A DNA stretch of 64,000 bases from JAAZPT01 sp034180455 (GTDB lineage: Bacteria > Bacillota > Clostridia > Christensenellales > Aristaeellaceae). A model generated the notes under the pieces. The model made no database searches. It had not been told where the DNA came from and saw only the letters and a program-made list of their open reading frames with translations. The DNA lies in assembly GCA_034180455.1 (NCBI GenBank), contig JAXFOG010000002.1:1-64000 (forward strand), in the 5' to 3' direction. This document shows, piece after piece, positions 33,993-42,987 of this stretch. The translations under genes and the position numbers were made by a program. Each line of letters begins with the position of its first letter. Position 1 is the stretch's first letter.

Positions 33993-34104
33993 TAGAAATA
34001 AATTATTATTTCTATATATTCAGCCTTTAGTGATATTAGCTAATTGCGCAGATGCCGACCGCTAGTCTTATAAGATGACCGGGGCTGATTTTTTTAGAAA
34101 TAAT
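33993..34104 (+). promoter_or_regulatory. Structured leader (riboswitch-like) before the NSS transporter gene
   Basis: A first hairpin TAGAAATAA-ATTA-TTATTTCTA occupies 33993-34014. TCAGCC (34020-34025) can pair with GGCTGA (34083-34088), which is followed at once by T7, as in a terminator. Between them lies a GC-rich block with GCCGACCGCTAG and GACCGGGGC. After the T run, TAGAAATAAT (34095-34104) repeats the first arm and can compete for TTATTTCTA. Alternative pairings plus a T tract just before the ribosome binding site fit a ligand-controlled terminator. I cannot assign a class; guanidine-IV-type leaders are one to test. Confidence 0.55.
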
Positions 34105-34117
34105 TATGGAGGTATGT

Positions 34118-35482
34118 ATGAAAGAAAATGGCTCTCGAGATAATTTTCGTAGCAAATGGGGATTTATTTTAGCTTGTATTGGCTCTGCAGCTGGTATGGG
34201 CAATCTTTGGATGTTCCCACAGAGAGTTTCGAAATACGGCGGTGGAACCTATATTATACCTTACCTCTTATTCGTTTTTCTGATTGCTTCATCGGGCGTA
34301 GTTGGAGAGATGGCTTTTGGCAGATATGGAAGATCTGGCCCAGCTGGTTCGTTTGGAAAGGCTTTTAAGAGTAGAGGACTCAATGAAAAAATTGGTGAAA
34401 CTATTGGATTTATACCAGTATTAGGATCACTTGCACTCGCAATAGGTTATTCTGTTGTGGTTGGATGGATTATGAAGTATATGTTCGGAGCATTTACTGG
34501 CGCTGTGCTTAATCCTACTGCTGTTGAGATTGATGGTGTATTAAATACAGGTATTCCAGCATTTGGCTCAGCATTTGAAAATATGGCATGTTCGCTTGGC
34601 AATAACTTTTGGCTATGGATAACCGTAGCTGTGTCTACTATTATATTAGCATTTGGTATTTCAGGTGGAATAGAGAAAGCTAATAAATTTATGATGCCAC
34701 TCTTTTTCTTCCTATTCCTTGGACTTGGAATATATGTTGCATTTCAACCAGGAGCTTTAGACGGATATAAATATATATTTACATTTGATATACGTGGTTG
34801 GGCTGATCCAAATACCTGGATATATGCAATGGGGCAGGCATTCCTCTCACTTTCCGTTGCAGGTAGTGGCACTCTAATCTATGGTAGCTATCTTGGAGAT
34901 AAAGAGGATATTCCAAATTCTGCATTTAACGTGGCATTTTTTGATACAATAGCCTCTATTCTAGCTACACTTGTAATAATTCCAACAATGGCTACTGTTG
35001 GAGAGCAGCTTAATAAAGGTGGCCCTGGTCTTATGTTCATATATCTTCCCAATTTATTTAAAGATATGCCTGGTGGAAATATAATAACGATTGTATTCTT
35101 TATCGCTGCATTTTTTGCTGGAATGACTTCACTTATAAATCTCTATGAGGCTCCGATTGCAACGGTCCAGGAAAAATTTGGACTTGGTCGAATCAATGCA
35201 TCACTTGTAGTTGGTGGAATAGGTATAGTTGTGTCAACGCTTATTCAAGGGATAATTAGTCCATGGATGGATGCTGTTTCAATTTATATTTGTCCACTAG
35301 GCGCTGCAATGGCTGGAATAATATTCTTCTGGATATTTGGTGAAAAGAATGCTACCGAGCAGATTCAATTAGGCAGAAAGAAAAAAATCCCAGCATGGAT
35401 AATGTCGTTGAGTCGCTATGTGTATTGTGCGCTTGCAATAATTGTTCTGATTATTGGTGCTATATATGGAGGAATTGGTTGA
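34118..35482 (+). CDS. Neurotransmitter:sodium symporter (NSS/SNF) family transporter
   Basis: Sodium-coupled amino acid or amine transporter of 454 residues with about 11 to 12 helices. The N-terminal SKWGFILACIGSAAGMGNLWMFP is the NSS helix 1 with its unwound sodium and substrate site, and R/W residues of the cytoplasmic gate precede it. GQAFLSLSVAGSGTLIYGSYL is helix 6, and a further conserved FIAAFFAGMTSLINLYE segment is helix 8. The ATG at 34118 is preferred because GGAGGT (34108-34113) lies 4 bases before it; an in-frame ATG at 34106 lies before that site. It is preceded by a structured leader. Substrate unknown. Confidence 0.9.
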   Translation: MKENGSRDNFRSKWGFILACIGSAAGMGNLWMFPQRVSKYGGGTYIIPYLLFVFLIASSGVVGEMAFGRYGRSGPAGSFGKAFKSRGLNEKIGETIGFIPVLGSLALAIGYSVVVGWIMKYMFGAFTGAVLNPTAVEIDGVLNTGIPAFGSAFENMACSLGNNFWLWITVAVSTIILAFGISGGIEKANKFMMPLFFFLFLGLGIYVAFQPGALDGYKYIFTFDIRGWADPNTWIYAMGQAFLSLSVAGSGTLIYGSYLGDKEDIPNSAFNVAFFDTIASILATLVIIPTMATVGEQLNKGGPGLMFIYLPNLFKDMPGGNIITIVFFIAAFFAGMTSLINLYEAPIATVQEKFGLGRINASLVVGGIGIVVSTLIQGIISPWMDAVSIYICPLGAAMAGIIFFWIFGEKNATEQIQLGRKKKIPAWIMSLSRYVYCALAIIVLIIGAIYGGIG

Positions 35483-35485
35483 TAA

Positions 35486-35518
35486 AAAAGAGTCGGATCT
35501 ATTTATCCGACTCTTTTG
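35486..35518. terminator. Bidirectional terminator between NSS gene and glycosyltransferase operon
   Basis: Stem AAAAGAGTCGGAT / ATCCGACTCTTTT with a 6-base loop. It starts 3 bases after the NSS stop and contains the last codons of the convergent glycosyltransferase gene. Confidence 0.9.
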
Positions 35519-36542
35519 TTTTATTCTTTTTAAAATATGCTTTTGAACTTTTTCTATCAAGACGTTTATCTTTGGCTGATATATATATTTTATGTCTGTC
35601 TATGTTTTTCTTTGAATTCTTACCAGACAAATTCAAAATATTGTATAGCCTGTAGCTTATGCACATTATAAAGGCTTTAAATCTTAATTTAAGACTTATG
35701 CCATTAGAAAAGATAAACCATTTTGAATAGGTTCTGCAGATTTGTTTGGAATACTCTAATGCTTTGCGCTGAGATTTTGATCTCAAATTATCCAATTTAT
35801 CTGCAATATTTAGCGTTTCAATAATTGTATGCTGAAGAGCATATATGTGAAGTCCATTGTTAAAACGCTGAACATAGGTCATTATTCTAATTATAGCGTC
35901 TAATGAGTTTTGAGCGAATACTCCTTTGCTAATTACGTGTTTATCATTTGACCTTTCTTTTATTCCATATAAAAGATGGCAGTGGTTTTCTACAATAAGC
36001 CTTGAGTTGTCTATGCACTCTAGAATAAATAGCCTCATATCGTACTTAGTATTACCTTTAAATCTATTGGTAGCTATTACTGAGTTTTTGATTAGATAAG
36101 GATATTCTGCACCGTATTTTAAAACTTGAATAAATGCATTCAAAGGATTTTTTATATAAATCTGATTATCGTTATTATCTTTGTTTTCCTCAGAATATTG
36201 AGCCATATCTGCATTATTTGACTTTGCTAAATCATATATATTTTGAAGAAAATCATCCATAGGAATATTGTATTGATCAAGAAAAATACAATATTCACAA
36301 GACAGATTATCTAGAATATTATTGTAGACTTCATATTTTTCCAAATCATTTGTTCTAATTAAATCGAATCTATTGTCTAGAACGGAATAGCCTTCTGCAA
36401 TAGCACATGTTCTATCAGTAGACCCACCATCAACAACATAGCACGAAAAATCTCTTAAGCTTTGGTTTCTTAATCTAACAAGTATTTTTTCAATGCTGTA
36501 TATAGCGTTGTATGTATAGAGTATTATGCTAATTTTTCGCAT
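35499..36542 (-). CDS. Family 2 glycosyltransferase
   Basis: GT-A-fold glycosyltransferase of 347 residues. The N-terminal ISIILYTYNA strand and VVDGGSTDRT (about residues 36-45) are the nucleotide-sugar binding motifs; FLDQYNIPM at about 88-96 occupies the DXD-like position (DQ instead of DXD). The C-terminal third is helical and basic, with GISLKLRFKAFIMCISYRLYNIL possibly membrane-associated. The ATG at 36542 is chosen by family similarity; a GTG at 36557 is in frame. It overlaps pdxY and is last in the tyrS operon, an unusual companion. Acceptor unknown. Confidence 0.78.
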   Translation of the reverse strand: MRKISIILYTYNAIYSIEKILVRLRNQSLRDFSCYVVDGGSTDRTCAIAEGYSVLDNRFDLIRTNDLEKYEVYNNILDNLSCEYCIFLDQYNIPMDDFLQNIYDLAKSNNADMAQYSEENKDNNDNQIYIKNPLNAFIQVLKYGAEYPYLIKNSVIATNRFKGNTKYDMRLFILECIDNSRLIVENHCHLLYGIKERSNDKHVISKGVFAQNSLDAIIRIMTYVQRFNNGLHIYALQHTIIETLNIADKLDNLRSKSQRKALEYSKQICRTYSKWFIFSNGISLKLRFKAFIMCISYRLYNILNLSGKNSKKNIDRHKIYISAKDKRLDRKSSKAYFKKNKTKESDK

Positions 36543-37407
36543 TTTTTGCAATCTCACTTATAAGTTCAGGAATCACTTGCTCAAATCTTACTCCGTATCT
36601 CAAAGCTTCTCCACCAAGAAGTGTCTTTTCTATGCATTTGCATATAAACCTAAGTGATATATTTATAGATTCTTCAAAGCCTATATTATTCAATAAGCAT
36701 GCTAGTAGACTGCTTGCAAAAGTATCTCCTGTACCATGAAAAACACCGTCATATTTTTTGTTGAAAAATAATTTAAATTCTTCTTCGCGTTTTGAATAAA
36801 ATGCAGTTGCGATATTATCGCCATAATTTATACTTGTAATAATGATATACTTTGCACCCATATCGGCAAGTGATTTTGCCATGACTAATATTTCATTTTC
36901 ATTGAATTCAAAATTATCACATTTATTTTTTATCAGAAATTGAGCCTCTGTGATATTTGGAACTATAACGTCAGAAATAGAGATTAGCTCTCTAAGCCTT
37001 TCTACAAGCTGCATATCCATCATAGCATATAGTTTTCCATTGTCTGCAAACGCTGGATCTACAAAACGCTTAGCGTTAGGAAACATATTAAATATTTGTT
37101 TTACTATACCTACCTGTTCACTGTTGGCAAGATATCCACTGTATAAGGCATCTATCGGCAATCCAACTTTGCTTATGTGTTCAGCCATTGGAAGCAGTTC
37201 GTCGCTCAGATCATGCTTCACATATCCAGTAAACTCTCCTGTATGAGTTGAAAGTATGGCTGTTGGCAATATTCCAGTATTTATTCCACATGCAGAAAGT
37301 ATAGGTAATGCTACTGTTAATGAGCATCTACCTATACATGATATATCGTGTATTGCAAGCACTTTTTTTTGTGCTTCGCTTTTGTTGTAATATTGAAATT
37401 TACTCAT
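36529..37407 (-). CDS. pdxY: Pyridoxal/pyridoxamine kinase-like protein
   Basis: Ribokinase-fold kinase of 292 residues that phosphorylates pyridoxal or pyridoxamine in the B6 salvage pathway. KVLAIHDISCIGRCSLTVALPIL matches the PdxY/PdxK N-terminus with its substrate loop. GYLANSEQV follows, and the late anion-hole motif HGTGDTFASSLLACLL carries the catalytic Asp. The start is set at 37407, where ATGAGTAA overlaps the yigZ stop; an in-frame ATG at 37452 lies inside yigZ. It is translationally coupled in the tyrS-yigZ-pdxY-GT2 operon. Confidence 0.87.
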   Translation of the reverse strand: MSKFQYYNKSEAQKKVLAIHDISCIGRCSLTVALPILSACGINTGILPTAILSTHTGEFTGYVKHDLSDELLPMAEHISKVGLPIDALYSGYLANSEQVGIVKQIFNMFPNAKRFVDPAFADNGKLYAMMDMQLVERLRELISISDVIVPNITEAQFLIKNKCDNFEFNENEILVMAKSLADMGAKYIIITSINYGDNIATAFYSKREEEFKLFFNKKYDGVFHGTGDTFASSLLACLLNNIGFEESINISLRFICKCIEKTLLGGEALRYGVRFEQVIPELISEIAKNAKN

Positions 37408-38053
37408 TTGTATCGCTTTCTGAAATATGCCATGGATAATAAAAACATTCATTATGGCTTATATCTACATTTGCATCACAGAAATTTACTATTGTTTGCT
37501 TTATATTATCCAAATCGCTTTGTAATACGAGCATTTTAAGCTCCACCTCTGCAGTATACGACACGTCTTCTAGTATTACATTAAGTTCAGAAACTTTATT
37601 CTCAAACCTTGACCATAGCGAATAAGTCATTTTTACATTAAGTCTATAAGTATTTTGCATAATAACTGGATTTGCTGCTTTTAGACCTAGAGTGGCAGAT
37701 TTTCTGTATGCTCTTATAAGTCCACCTGCACCAAGTAATATTCCACCAAAATATCTTGTAACAACCACAACACAGTTTACAAGACCCATGCTCTTAATTG
37801 TTTCTAGCATAGGTATTCCTGCTGTGCCACTTGGTTCACCATCATCACTATATCGCATAATACCAGAATCAATACCCACTATGTATGCACTGCAATTGTG
37901 TGTGGCCTCCCTATGTTCAGCCTTTATACGCGATATAAAAGCTTTGGCTTCTTCTTCGTTAGTGCATGGAATTGCATGTCCTATAAATCTACTCTTTTTT
38001 GTAATATATTCTGCACAGCCGTATTTTTCAAGCGTCTTGTATGACCCTATCAT
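37400..38053 (-). CDS. yigZ: YigZ/IMPACT family protein
   Basis: Cytoplasmic protein of 217 residues in the YigZ/IMPACT (UPF0029) family. The N-terminal domain has SRFIGHAIPC and the highly conserved SDDGEPSGTAGIPML (about residues 70-84), then VVVTRYFGGILLGAGGLIRAY. The C-terminal DUF1949-type ferredoxin-like domain spans about 140-210. The biochemical role in bacteria is not settled; the eukaryotic relative IMPACT affects translational control. It overlaps tyrS by 4 bases (ATGA) and pdxY by 8 bases, so expression is coupled to tyrosyl-tRNA supply through the tyrS T-box. Confidence 0.9.
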   Translation of the reverse strand: MIGSYKTLEKYGCAEYITKKSRFIGHAIPCTNEEEAKAFISRIKAEHREATHNCSAYIVGIDSGIMRYSDDGEPSGTAGIPMLETIKSMGLVNCVVVVTRYFGGILLGAGGLIRAYRKSATLGLKAANPVIMQNTYRLNVKMTYSLWSRFENKVSELNVILEDVSYTAEVELKMLVLQSDLDNIKQTIVNFCDANVDISHNECFYYPWHISESDTNE

Positions 38054-39273
38054 GAAAGCGTTACTCTTAAGAAATTTTTCTTTCCTTTTCTAATTATTAT
38101 GCCTTCACCTTTAAGTGCCTCAGCTTCAATTCTAGCCTCAGCATCGTTTATTTTTTCATCATCTACATATACAGCACCAGAGCTTATAAGCTTTCTTGCT
38201 TCACCTTTGCTCTTGGCAAGCTTACTTAATGCTAGTATCGCAACGACTCTATTATCTTCTGCCAATTCATCCGAGCTTATTTCAAAACTTGGAATATGCT
38301 CCATGTTATTGCCGCTCTCAAATAATGCTGCAGAAGCAGTTGCTGCTTTCTCAGCTTCTTCTTGCCCATGTATCATTTTTGTAATCTCGTATGCCAGAAT
38401 CTTCTTGGCTTCGTTTATTTCTGCGCCCTCCAGAGCACCCAGACGTCTTACCTCGTCCATAGGTAGGAATGTAAGCAGTGCAAGGAATTTTTCTACATCC
38501 TGATCAGCTACATTTCTCCAGTATTGATAAAACTCGTATGGTGTAGTCTTTTCGGGATCAAGCCATAGAGCACCTTTTACTGTTTTGCCCATTTTTTCGC
38601 CATCATGAGTCATTACAAGATTACATGTAATAGCGAAAGCATCTTGCTGCTCTTTTCGGCGTATTAAATCTGCGCCTGCAAGTATGTTGCTCCACTGATC
38701 GTCACCACCGATCTCTAGCTTGCAACCATAATCCTTAAACAACCTTAAGAAATCATAGCTCTGCATTATCATATAATTAAATTCAAGGAATGTCAGACCT
38801 TTTTCCATTCTGCGCTTGTAGCATTCTGCTGTAAGCATCTTATTTACAGAAAAATTCGTGCCAATGTCGCGTAGAAAATCTATGTAGTTTAGGTTTAGCA
38901 ACCAGTCGCCATTATTTACTATAAGGGCTTTGTTGTCTGAAAAATCAATGAATTTCTCAAGCTGTTTCTTTATGCAGCTTATATTATGTTGTATTTGTTC
39001 ATGAGAGAGCATCTTTCTTAAATCGCTCTTTCCACTGGGATCACCAATCATAGCTGTGCCACCTCCACAGAGGGCAATTGGCTTATGTCCAGCCTTTTGT
39101 AACCAAGACATCATCATTACTGGTATAAAATGTCCTATATGCATTGAGTCTGCAGTAGGATCTATGCCCAAATAAAAGGTTACTGGTTCTTTTTCCATTA
39201 ATTTATAAAGGTCATCCTCATATACGGTTTGAGCAATAAAGCCTCTTTCTTTAAGTGTATCAAGTATGTGCAT
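38050..39273 (-). CDS. tyrS: Tyrosyl-tRNA synthetase
   Basis: Class I aminoacyl-tRNA synthetase of 407 residues charging tRNA-Tyr. The HIGH motif is HIGH at residues 45-48 (SMHIGHFIPV), the KMSKS-equivalent is KMGKT near residue 230, and the tyrosine site YDFLRLFKDYGCKLEIGGDDQWSN is clear. A C-terminal S4 RNA-binding domain covers about 345-405 (LSKLAKSKGEARKLISSGAVYVDDEKI). It heads the operon with yigZ, pdxY and a glycosyltransferase and is preceded by a T-box leader specifying Tyr. Confidence 0.97.
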   Translation of the reverse strand: MHILDTLKERGFIAQTVYEDDLYKLMEKEPVTFYLGIDPTADSMHIGHFIPVMMMSWLQKAGHKPIALCGGGTAMIGDPSGKSDLRKMLSHEQIQHNISCIKKQLEKFIDFSDNKALIVNNGDWLLNLNYIDFLRDIGTNFSVNKMLTAECYKRRMEKGLTFLEFNYMIMQSYDFLRLFKDYGCKLEIGGDDQWSNILAGADLIRRKEQQDAFAITCNLVMTHDGEKMGKTVKGALWLDPEKTTPYEFYQYWRNVADQDVEKFLALLTFLPMDEVRRLGALEGAEINEAKKILAYEITKMIHGQEEAEKAATASAALFESGNNMEHIPSFEISSDELAEDNRVVAILALSKLAKSKGEARKLISSGAVYVDDEKINDAEARIEAEALKGEGIIIRKGKKNFLRVTLS

Positions 39274-39290
39274 ATAATCCTCCTAAAATA

Positions 39291-39525
39291 AAAAAATAGT
39301 CGCTTCAATAATGAAGGCGACACTAATGCCACGGTACCACTTCCGTTTGTTACAAATTATTTTATATTGCAACCTCGCTGCGCTATAAGCGGCGCTCCGC
39401 CATTCCTTACTTTATTCAGGTCAGTGCTCCAAGGTGTATTCAACGCATTTCACAACCCTTTCACAGCTTACAAGGGCTCTCTGTATGCTTAACAACGCCT
39501 ACTAATCCTTATCATCACATACTAA
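39291..39525 (-). promoter_or_regulatory. Tyrosine T-box riboswitch of tyrS
   Basis: On the minus strand the leader contains an AGAGAGCCC AG-box-like segment and a specifier loop GAATACACC with codon TAC (Tyr). The T-box sequence AAGTGGTACCGTGG with TGG (pairing to the tRNA NCCA end) lies at about 39338-39355. A terminator stem GTCGCCTTCA / TGAAGCGAC with T7 follows. Uncharged tRNA-Tyr would stabilise the antiterminator and switch the operon on. Confidence 0.92.
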
Positions 39526-39575
39526 TTATATTATAAATTATTTGCTCCGTCAAGGCTGCTTTTACAATAGAAAAC

Positions 39576-39604
39576 TTGAATTAAGCCAGTCTTTATACTA
39601 TAAT
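39576..39604 (+). promoter_or_regulatory. Promoter of fhs
   Basis: TTGAAT at 39576-39581 and TATAAT at 39599-39604 with a 17-base spacer, 25 bases before the fhs start. Confidence 0.75.
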
Positions 39605-39629
39605 TAAAAAAAATACCAGGGAGGTACAT

Positions 39630-41294
39630 ATGTTATCAGATTTAGAAATAGCTCAAAATTCAAAGTTGCAGCACATTGTTGAAATAGCACAAAAACTCGG
39701 TATTCCCGAAGATGCAATAATGCAGTACGGCAACTATGTCGCAAAGATCGACACAAATAGCTTGTCTGAACTTCCCATGAAAGCTAAACTAGTTTTGGTT
39801 ACAGCCATACATCCTACTCCTGCTGGTGAAGGAAAAACCACTATCAGTGTAGGGTTAGCAGACGGAATGAGATACAATGGTAAGCTAGCTTGTTTGGCTC
39901 TTAGAGAGCCTTCATTAGGTCCTGTATTTGGAATAAAAGGTGGAGCTACTGGTGGAGGAATGTCTCAGGTACTACCAATGGAAACTATAAACCTGCATTT
40001 CACCGGAGACCTTCATGCAATCACTGCAGCCAACAATCTTTTGGCAGCTTTGCTTGATAATCATATTCAACAAGGTAACAAGTTAAACATAGACCCAAGA
40101 ACTATTACATGGCACAGATGCTTGGATGTAAATGATAGACAGCTTAGAAACATTATTTCTGGCCTAGGTGGTTCATCAAATGGAGTACCTAGAGCAGATA
40201 GTTTTGTAATTACTGCAGCGAGTCAGGTTATGGCAACTTTCTGCTTATCAACTAGCATAAAGGACTTAAAAGAAAACCTTGCAAAGCTTGTAGTAGCCAA
40301 GACGTATACAAAAGAAAATGTTACTGCAGGTGACTTAAACGCACAGGGAGCTATGACTGCGTTGCTTAAAGACGCTTTCTATCCCAACCTTGTTCAGAGC
40401 ATAGAGGGCACTCCATGTTTTATGCACGGTGGACCTTTTGCAAATATTGCTCATGGTTGCAATAGCATATCTGCAACGAGCACAGCTCTTAAGTTAGCCG
40501 ACTATGTTATTACAGAGGCAGGCTTCGCTGCAGATCTTGGTGCAGAAAAATTCTTTGATATTAAGTGCCGTAAAGCTGGAATATGGCCAAATGCAGTAGT
40601 GCTGGTTGCTACAATCAGGGCGCTTAAGCACCAAGGAGGAGCCAAGGAATTAAAAGAGGAAAATCTTACTGCGCTTGAAAAGGGCATGGAGAACCTTACC
40701 ACACATGCAGAAAGGCTTAGAGATACATTCAAGACGCCTGTCATTGTAGCTATAAATAAGTTCAATACAGATACAGATGCAGAAATTGCACTTCTTAAGA
40801 AAAAGCTTGATGAGCTTAATATTCCTTTTGAACTCAGTGAAGCATATACATTGGGTGGCAAGGGAGCAAGTGCTTTAGCCAAGCTTGTATGTGAAGTAGT
40901 GGATAAAAACACAAATCCAGAACCTCATTATGCTTACGAGCTTGAAGATGATATTAAGACCAAGATTGAAAAATTGGCAAAGAACATTTATGGAGCAGAT
41001 GGTGTAAATTACTCAAGCAATGCAGAAAAAATTATTGCCGACCTAGAAAAGAAAGGCTATGGCAATCTACCAATATGTGTTGCAAAGACTCAGTACTCTT
41101 TCAGCGATGATAAGAGCCTTACAAATGTTCCTAAGGGATTTAAGATAAATGTTCAAAACTTGGAACTAAGCAATGGAGCAGGATTTATTGTAGTGTTTAC
41201 AGGTGATATAATTGCAATGCCAGGTCTTGGTAAAGTGCCTGCAGCAAATAATATTGATGTGGATGACGATGGTGTGATCCATGGTCTATTCTAA
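39630..41294 (+). CDS. fhs: Formate--tetrahydrofolate ligase
   Basis: ATP-dependent ligase of 554 residues forming 10-formyl-tetrahydrofolate from formate and THF, supplying one-carbon units (and serving the Wood-Ljungdahl methyl branch in acetogens). The P-loop PTPAGEGKTT is near residues 66-75, preceded by KLVLVTAIHPT. LREPSLGPVFGIKGGATGGG and the FTGDLHAI segment follow, and the C-terminus is PGLGKVPAANNIDVDDDGVIHGLF, all canonical. Length matches the family. A GGGAGG site precedes the ATG. No folD or fch gene is adjacent, so no acetogenic pathway can be claimed. Confidence 0.97.
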   Translation: MLSDLEIAQNSKLQHIVEIAQKLGIPEDAIMQYGNYVAKIDTNSLSELPMKAKLVLVTAIHPTPAGEGKTTISVGLADGMRYNGKLACLALREPSLGPVFGIKGGATGGGMSQVLPMETINLHFTGDLHAITAANNLLAALLDNHIQQGNKLNIDPRTITWHRCLDVNDRQLRNIISGLGGSSNGVPRADSFVITAASQVMATFCLSTSIKDLKENLAKLVVAKTYTKENVTAGDLNAQGAMTALLKDAFYPNLVQSIEGTPCFMHGGPFANIAHGCNSISATSTALKLADYVITEAGFAADLGAEKFFDIKCRKAGIWPNAVVLVATIRALKHQGGAKELKEENLTALEKGMENLTTHAERLRDTFKTPVIVAINKFNTDTDAEIALLKKKLDELNIPFELSEAYTLGGKGASALAKLVCEVVDKNTNPEPHYAYELEDDIKTKIEKLAKNIYGADGVNYSSNAEKIIADLEKKGYGNLPICVAKTQYSFSDDKSLTNVPKGFKINVQNLELSNGAGFIVVFTGDIIAMPGLGKVPAANNIDVDDDGVIHGLF

Positions 41295-41311
41295 AAGATA
41301 GGATTTAAATA

Positions 41312-41803
41312 ATGACTGATTTACAGATTCAAATACTCGATATACTGCGTAAAGATTGCAGAACTTCTCTGGAAAATATGGCTACTATGCTAAATACTAG
41401 CATAGAAGATGTAGCTACAAATATTCAGAGCATGGAAGAAGATAAAATTATACTTAGGTATCTACCTATCATCAACTGGGATAAAACCGATAAATCATAT
41501 GTTGAAGCTATGATAGAAGTGAAAGTCACTCCACAAAAAGAGCGTGGATTTGATGCTCTTGCAAGGAGAATTTATCAATTTGATGAGGTAAAGAGCCTAT
41601 TTCTTATGAGTGGACAGTATGATTTACTCGTACTTGTTGAGGCCCATGATCTTAAGTCTTTAGCTTTATTTGTAAGCGAAAAGCTTAGCACATTTGAATC
41701 AGTAATAAGCACAAGTACTAGCTTTGTACTAAAAAGATACAAGTCCGATGGCGTAATTTTTGATGAAAACGATAGCGACCGGAGGCTTGTTGTAAGTCCA
41801 TGA
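41312..41803 (+). CDS. Lrp/AsnC family regulator (AlaR-like)
   Basis: Feast/famine transcriptional regulator of 163 residues. The N-terminal helix-turn-helix spans about residues 3-55 (QILDILRKDCRTSLENMATMLNTSIEDVATNI), and the RAM/AsnC ligand-binding domain covers about 65-150 (VEAMIEVKVTP...VKSLFLMSGQYDLLVLVEAHDL). It overlaps the following aminotransferase by 4 bases. The same Lrp-plus-aminotransferase pair in Bacillus subtilis is alaR-alaT (yugG-yugH), where the regulator controls alanine metabolism; assignment here is by this synteny. Confidence 0.88.
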   Translation: MTDLQIQILDILRKDCRTSLENMATMLNTSIEDVATNIQSMEEDKIILRYLPIINWDKTDKSYVEAMIEVKVTPQKERGFDALARRIYQFDEVKSLFLMSGQYDLLVLVEAHDLKSLALFVSEKLSTFESVISTSTSFVLKRYKSDGVIFDENDSDRRLVVSP

Positions 41804-42987
41804 TAGACTATAAGAAGTATGTAAATTCAGCAATAGACCAGGTAGCACCTTCAGGCATAAGGCAGTTTTTTGATATTGCTGCCAGTATGAAGGATGTCAT
41901 TTCGCTTGGCGTAGGTGAGCCTGATTTTAAGACTCCCTACGCTGTGCGCGCAGAAGCCATAGAAAGCATTGTGCAAGGGCATACTCAGTATACTGCAAAT
42001 TCTGGAATGGAGTCTTTAAGAGTTGCAATTGCCGATTATTTACGTACAAGATTCAATTTGTCATACGATTATAAAGATGAGATACTACTTACTATTGGAG
42101 CAAGCGAAGCAATAGATTTAAGCCTTAGAGCACTACTGAACCCTGGAGACGAAGTGTTAGTGCCAGAGCCTAGCTATGTAAGCTATAGCCCCAATGTAAT
42201 ATTTGCTGGTGGAGTTCCAAAGCCAATAATTACATTTGCAAAAGATGGATTTAAGCTACGTCCTGAAGAAGTAGCCAAGGCTGTATCTAATAGGACAAAA
42301 GCAATAATTTTGCCATATCCAAACAATCCTACTGGAGCAATTCTAGATAGAGACACCCTTGAAGCTATTGCCGAAATAGCTATAAAAAATGATCTAATAA
42401 TTATAAGTGATGAAATTTATGCAGAGCTTAATTATTCAGGATTCAAGCACGTTGCTCCTGCTTCACTACCTGAAATAAAAGAACGTTGTATTACTATCAA
42501 CGGATTTTCAAAGGCCTTTGCTATGACAGGGTGGAGGATAGGCTTTGTATGCGCACCAAAGTATTTTTGTAACTTAATGCGTAAAATACATCAATATGTA
42601 ATTATGTGTGCTCCAACTGCAAGCCAATACGCTGCTGAATTTGCGCTAAAAGATGGAAAACGGAACTCATATTCTGATATAGAGTATATGAAAAACAGCT
42701 ATAATCAAAGACGTAGACTTGTATATAAAGGCTTGCTTGATATGGGTTTGGAATGCGTTGAGCCTATGGGTGCCTTTTACATATTCCCATCTATCGCAAA
42801 ATTTGGTGTAAGTAGTTTTGAATTTTGTACAGAACTAATCAAGAATAAAAAAGTAGCAGTAGTCCCTGGGACTGCATTTGGAAACTCTGGAGAAGGCCAT
42901 ATACGCATAAGCTATGCAACAAGCCAAGATAAACTCTTAACTGCTCTTGATTGCATAGATGAGTTTATAAAGGAGAGGTTTATTTGA
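41800..42987 (+). CDS. Class I/II aminotransferase (AlaT-like)
   Basis: PLP-dependent aminotransferase of 395 residues. The N-terminal SGIRQFFDIA and ISLGVGEPDF are typical of the subgroup. ILPYPNNPTGA and the DEIYAELNY motif line the cofactor, and the PLP lysine is Lys238 in NGFSKAFAMTGWRIGF. The C-terminal GEGHIRISYA contains the substrate-carboxylate Arg. Coupled to an upstream Lrp-type regulator by an ATGA overlap, it is probably an alanine or aromatic/aspartate-family aminotransferase. The precise amino donor cannot be decided. Confidence 0.9.
   Translation: MIDYKKYVNSAIDQVAPSGIRQFFDIAASMKDVISLGVGEPDFKTPYAVRAEAIESIVQGHTQYTANSGMESLRVAIADYLRTRFNLSYDYKDEILLTIGASEAIDLSLRALLNPGDEVLVPEPSYVSYSPNVIFAGGVPKPIITFAKDGFKLRPEEVAKAVSNRTKAIILPYPNNPTGAILDRDTLEAIAEIAIKNDLIIISDEIYAELNYSGFKHVAPASLPEIKERCITINGFSKAFAMTGWRIGFVCAPKYFCNLMRKIHQYVIMCAPTASQYAAEFALKDGKRNSYSDIEYMKNSYNQRRRLVYKGLLDMGLECVEPMGAFYIFPSIAKFGVSSFEFCTELIKNKKVAVVPGTAFGNSGEGHIRISYATSQDKLLTALDCIDEFIKERFI

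Noticed and set aside
39526..39629. THF riboswitch before fhs
   Set aside because: The region between the tyrS leader and fhs is short and AT-rich, with a promoter close to the gene; no THF aptamer sequence is seen.
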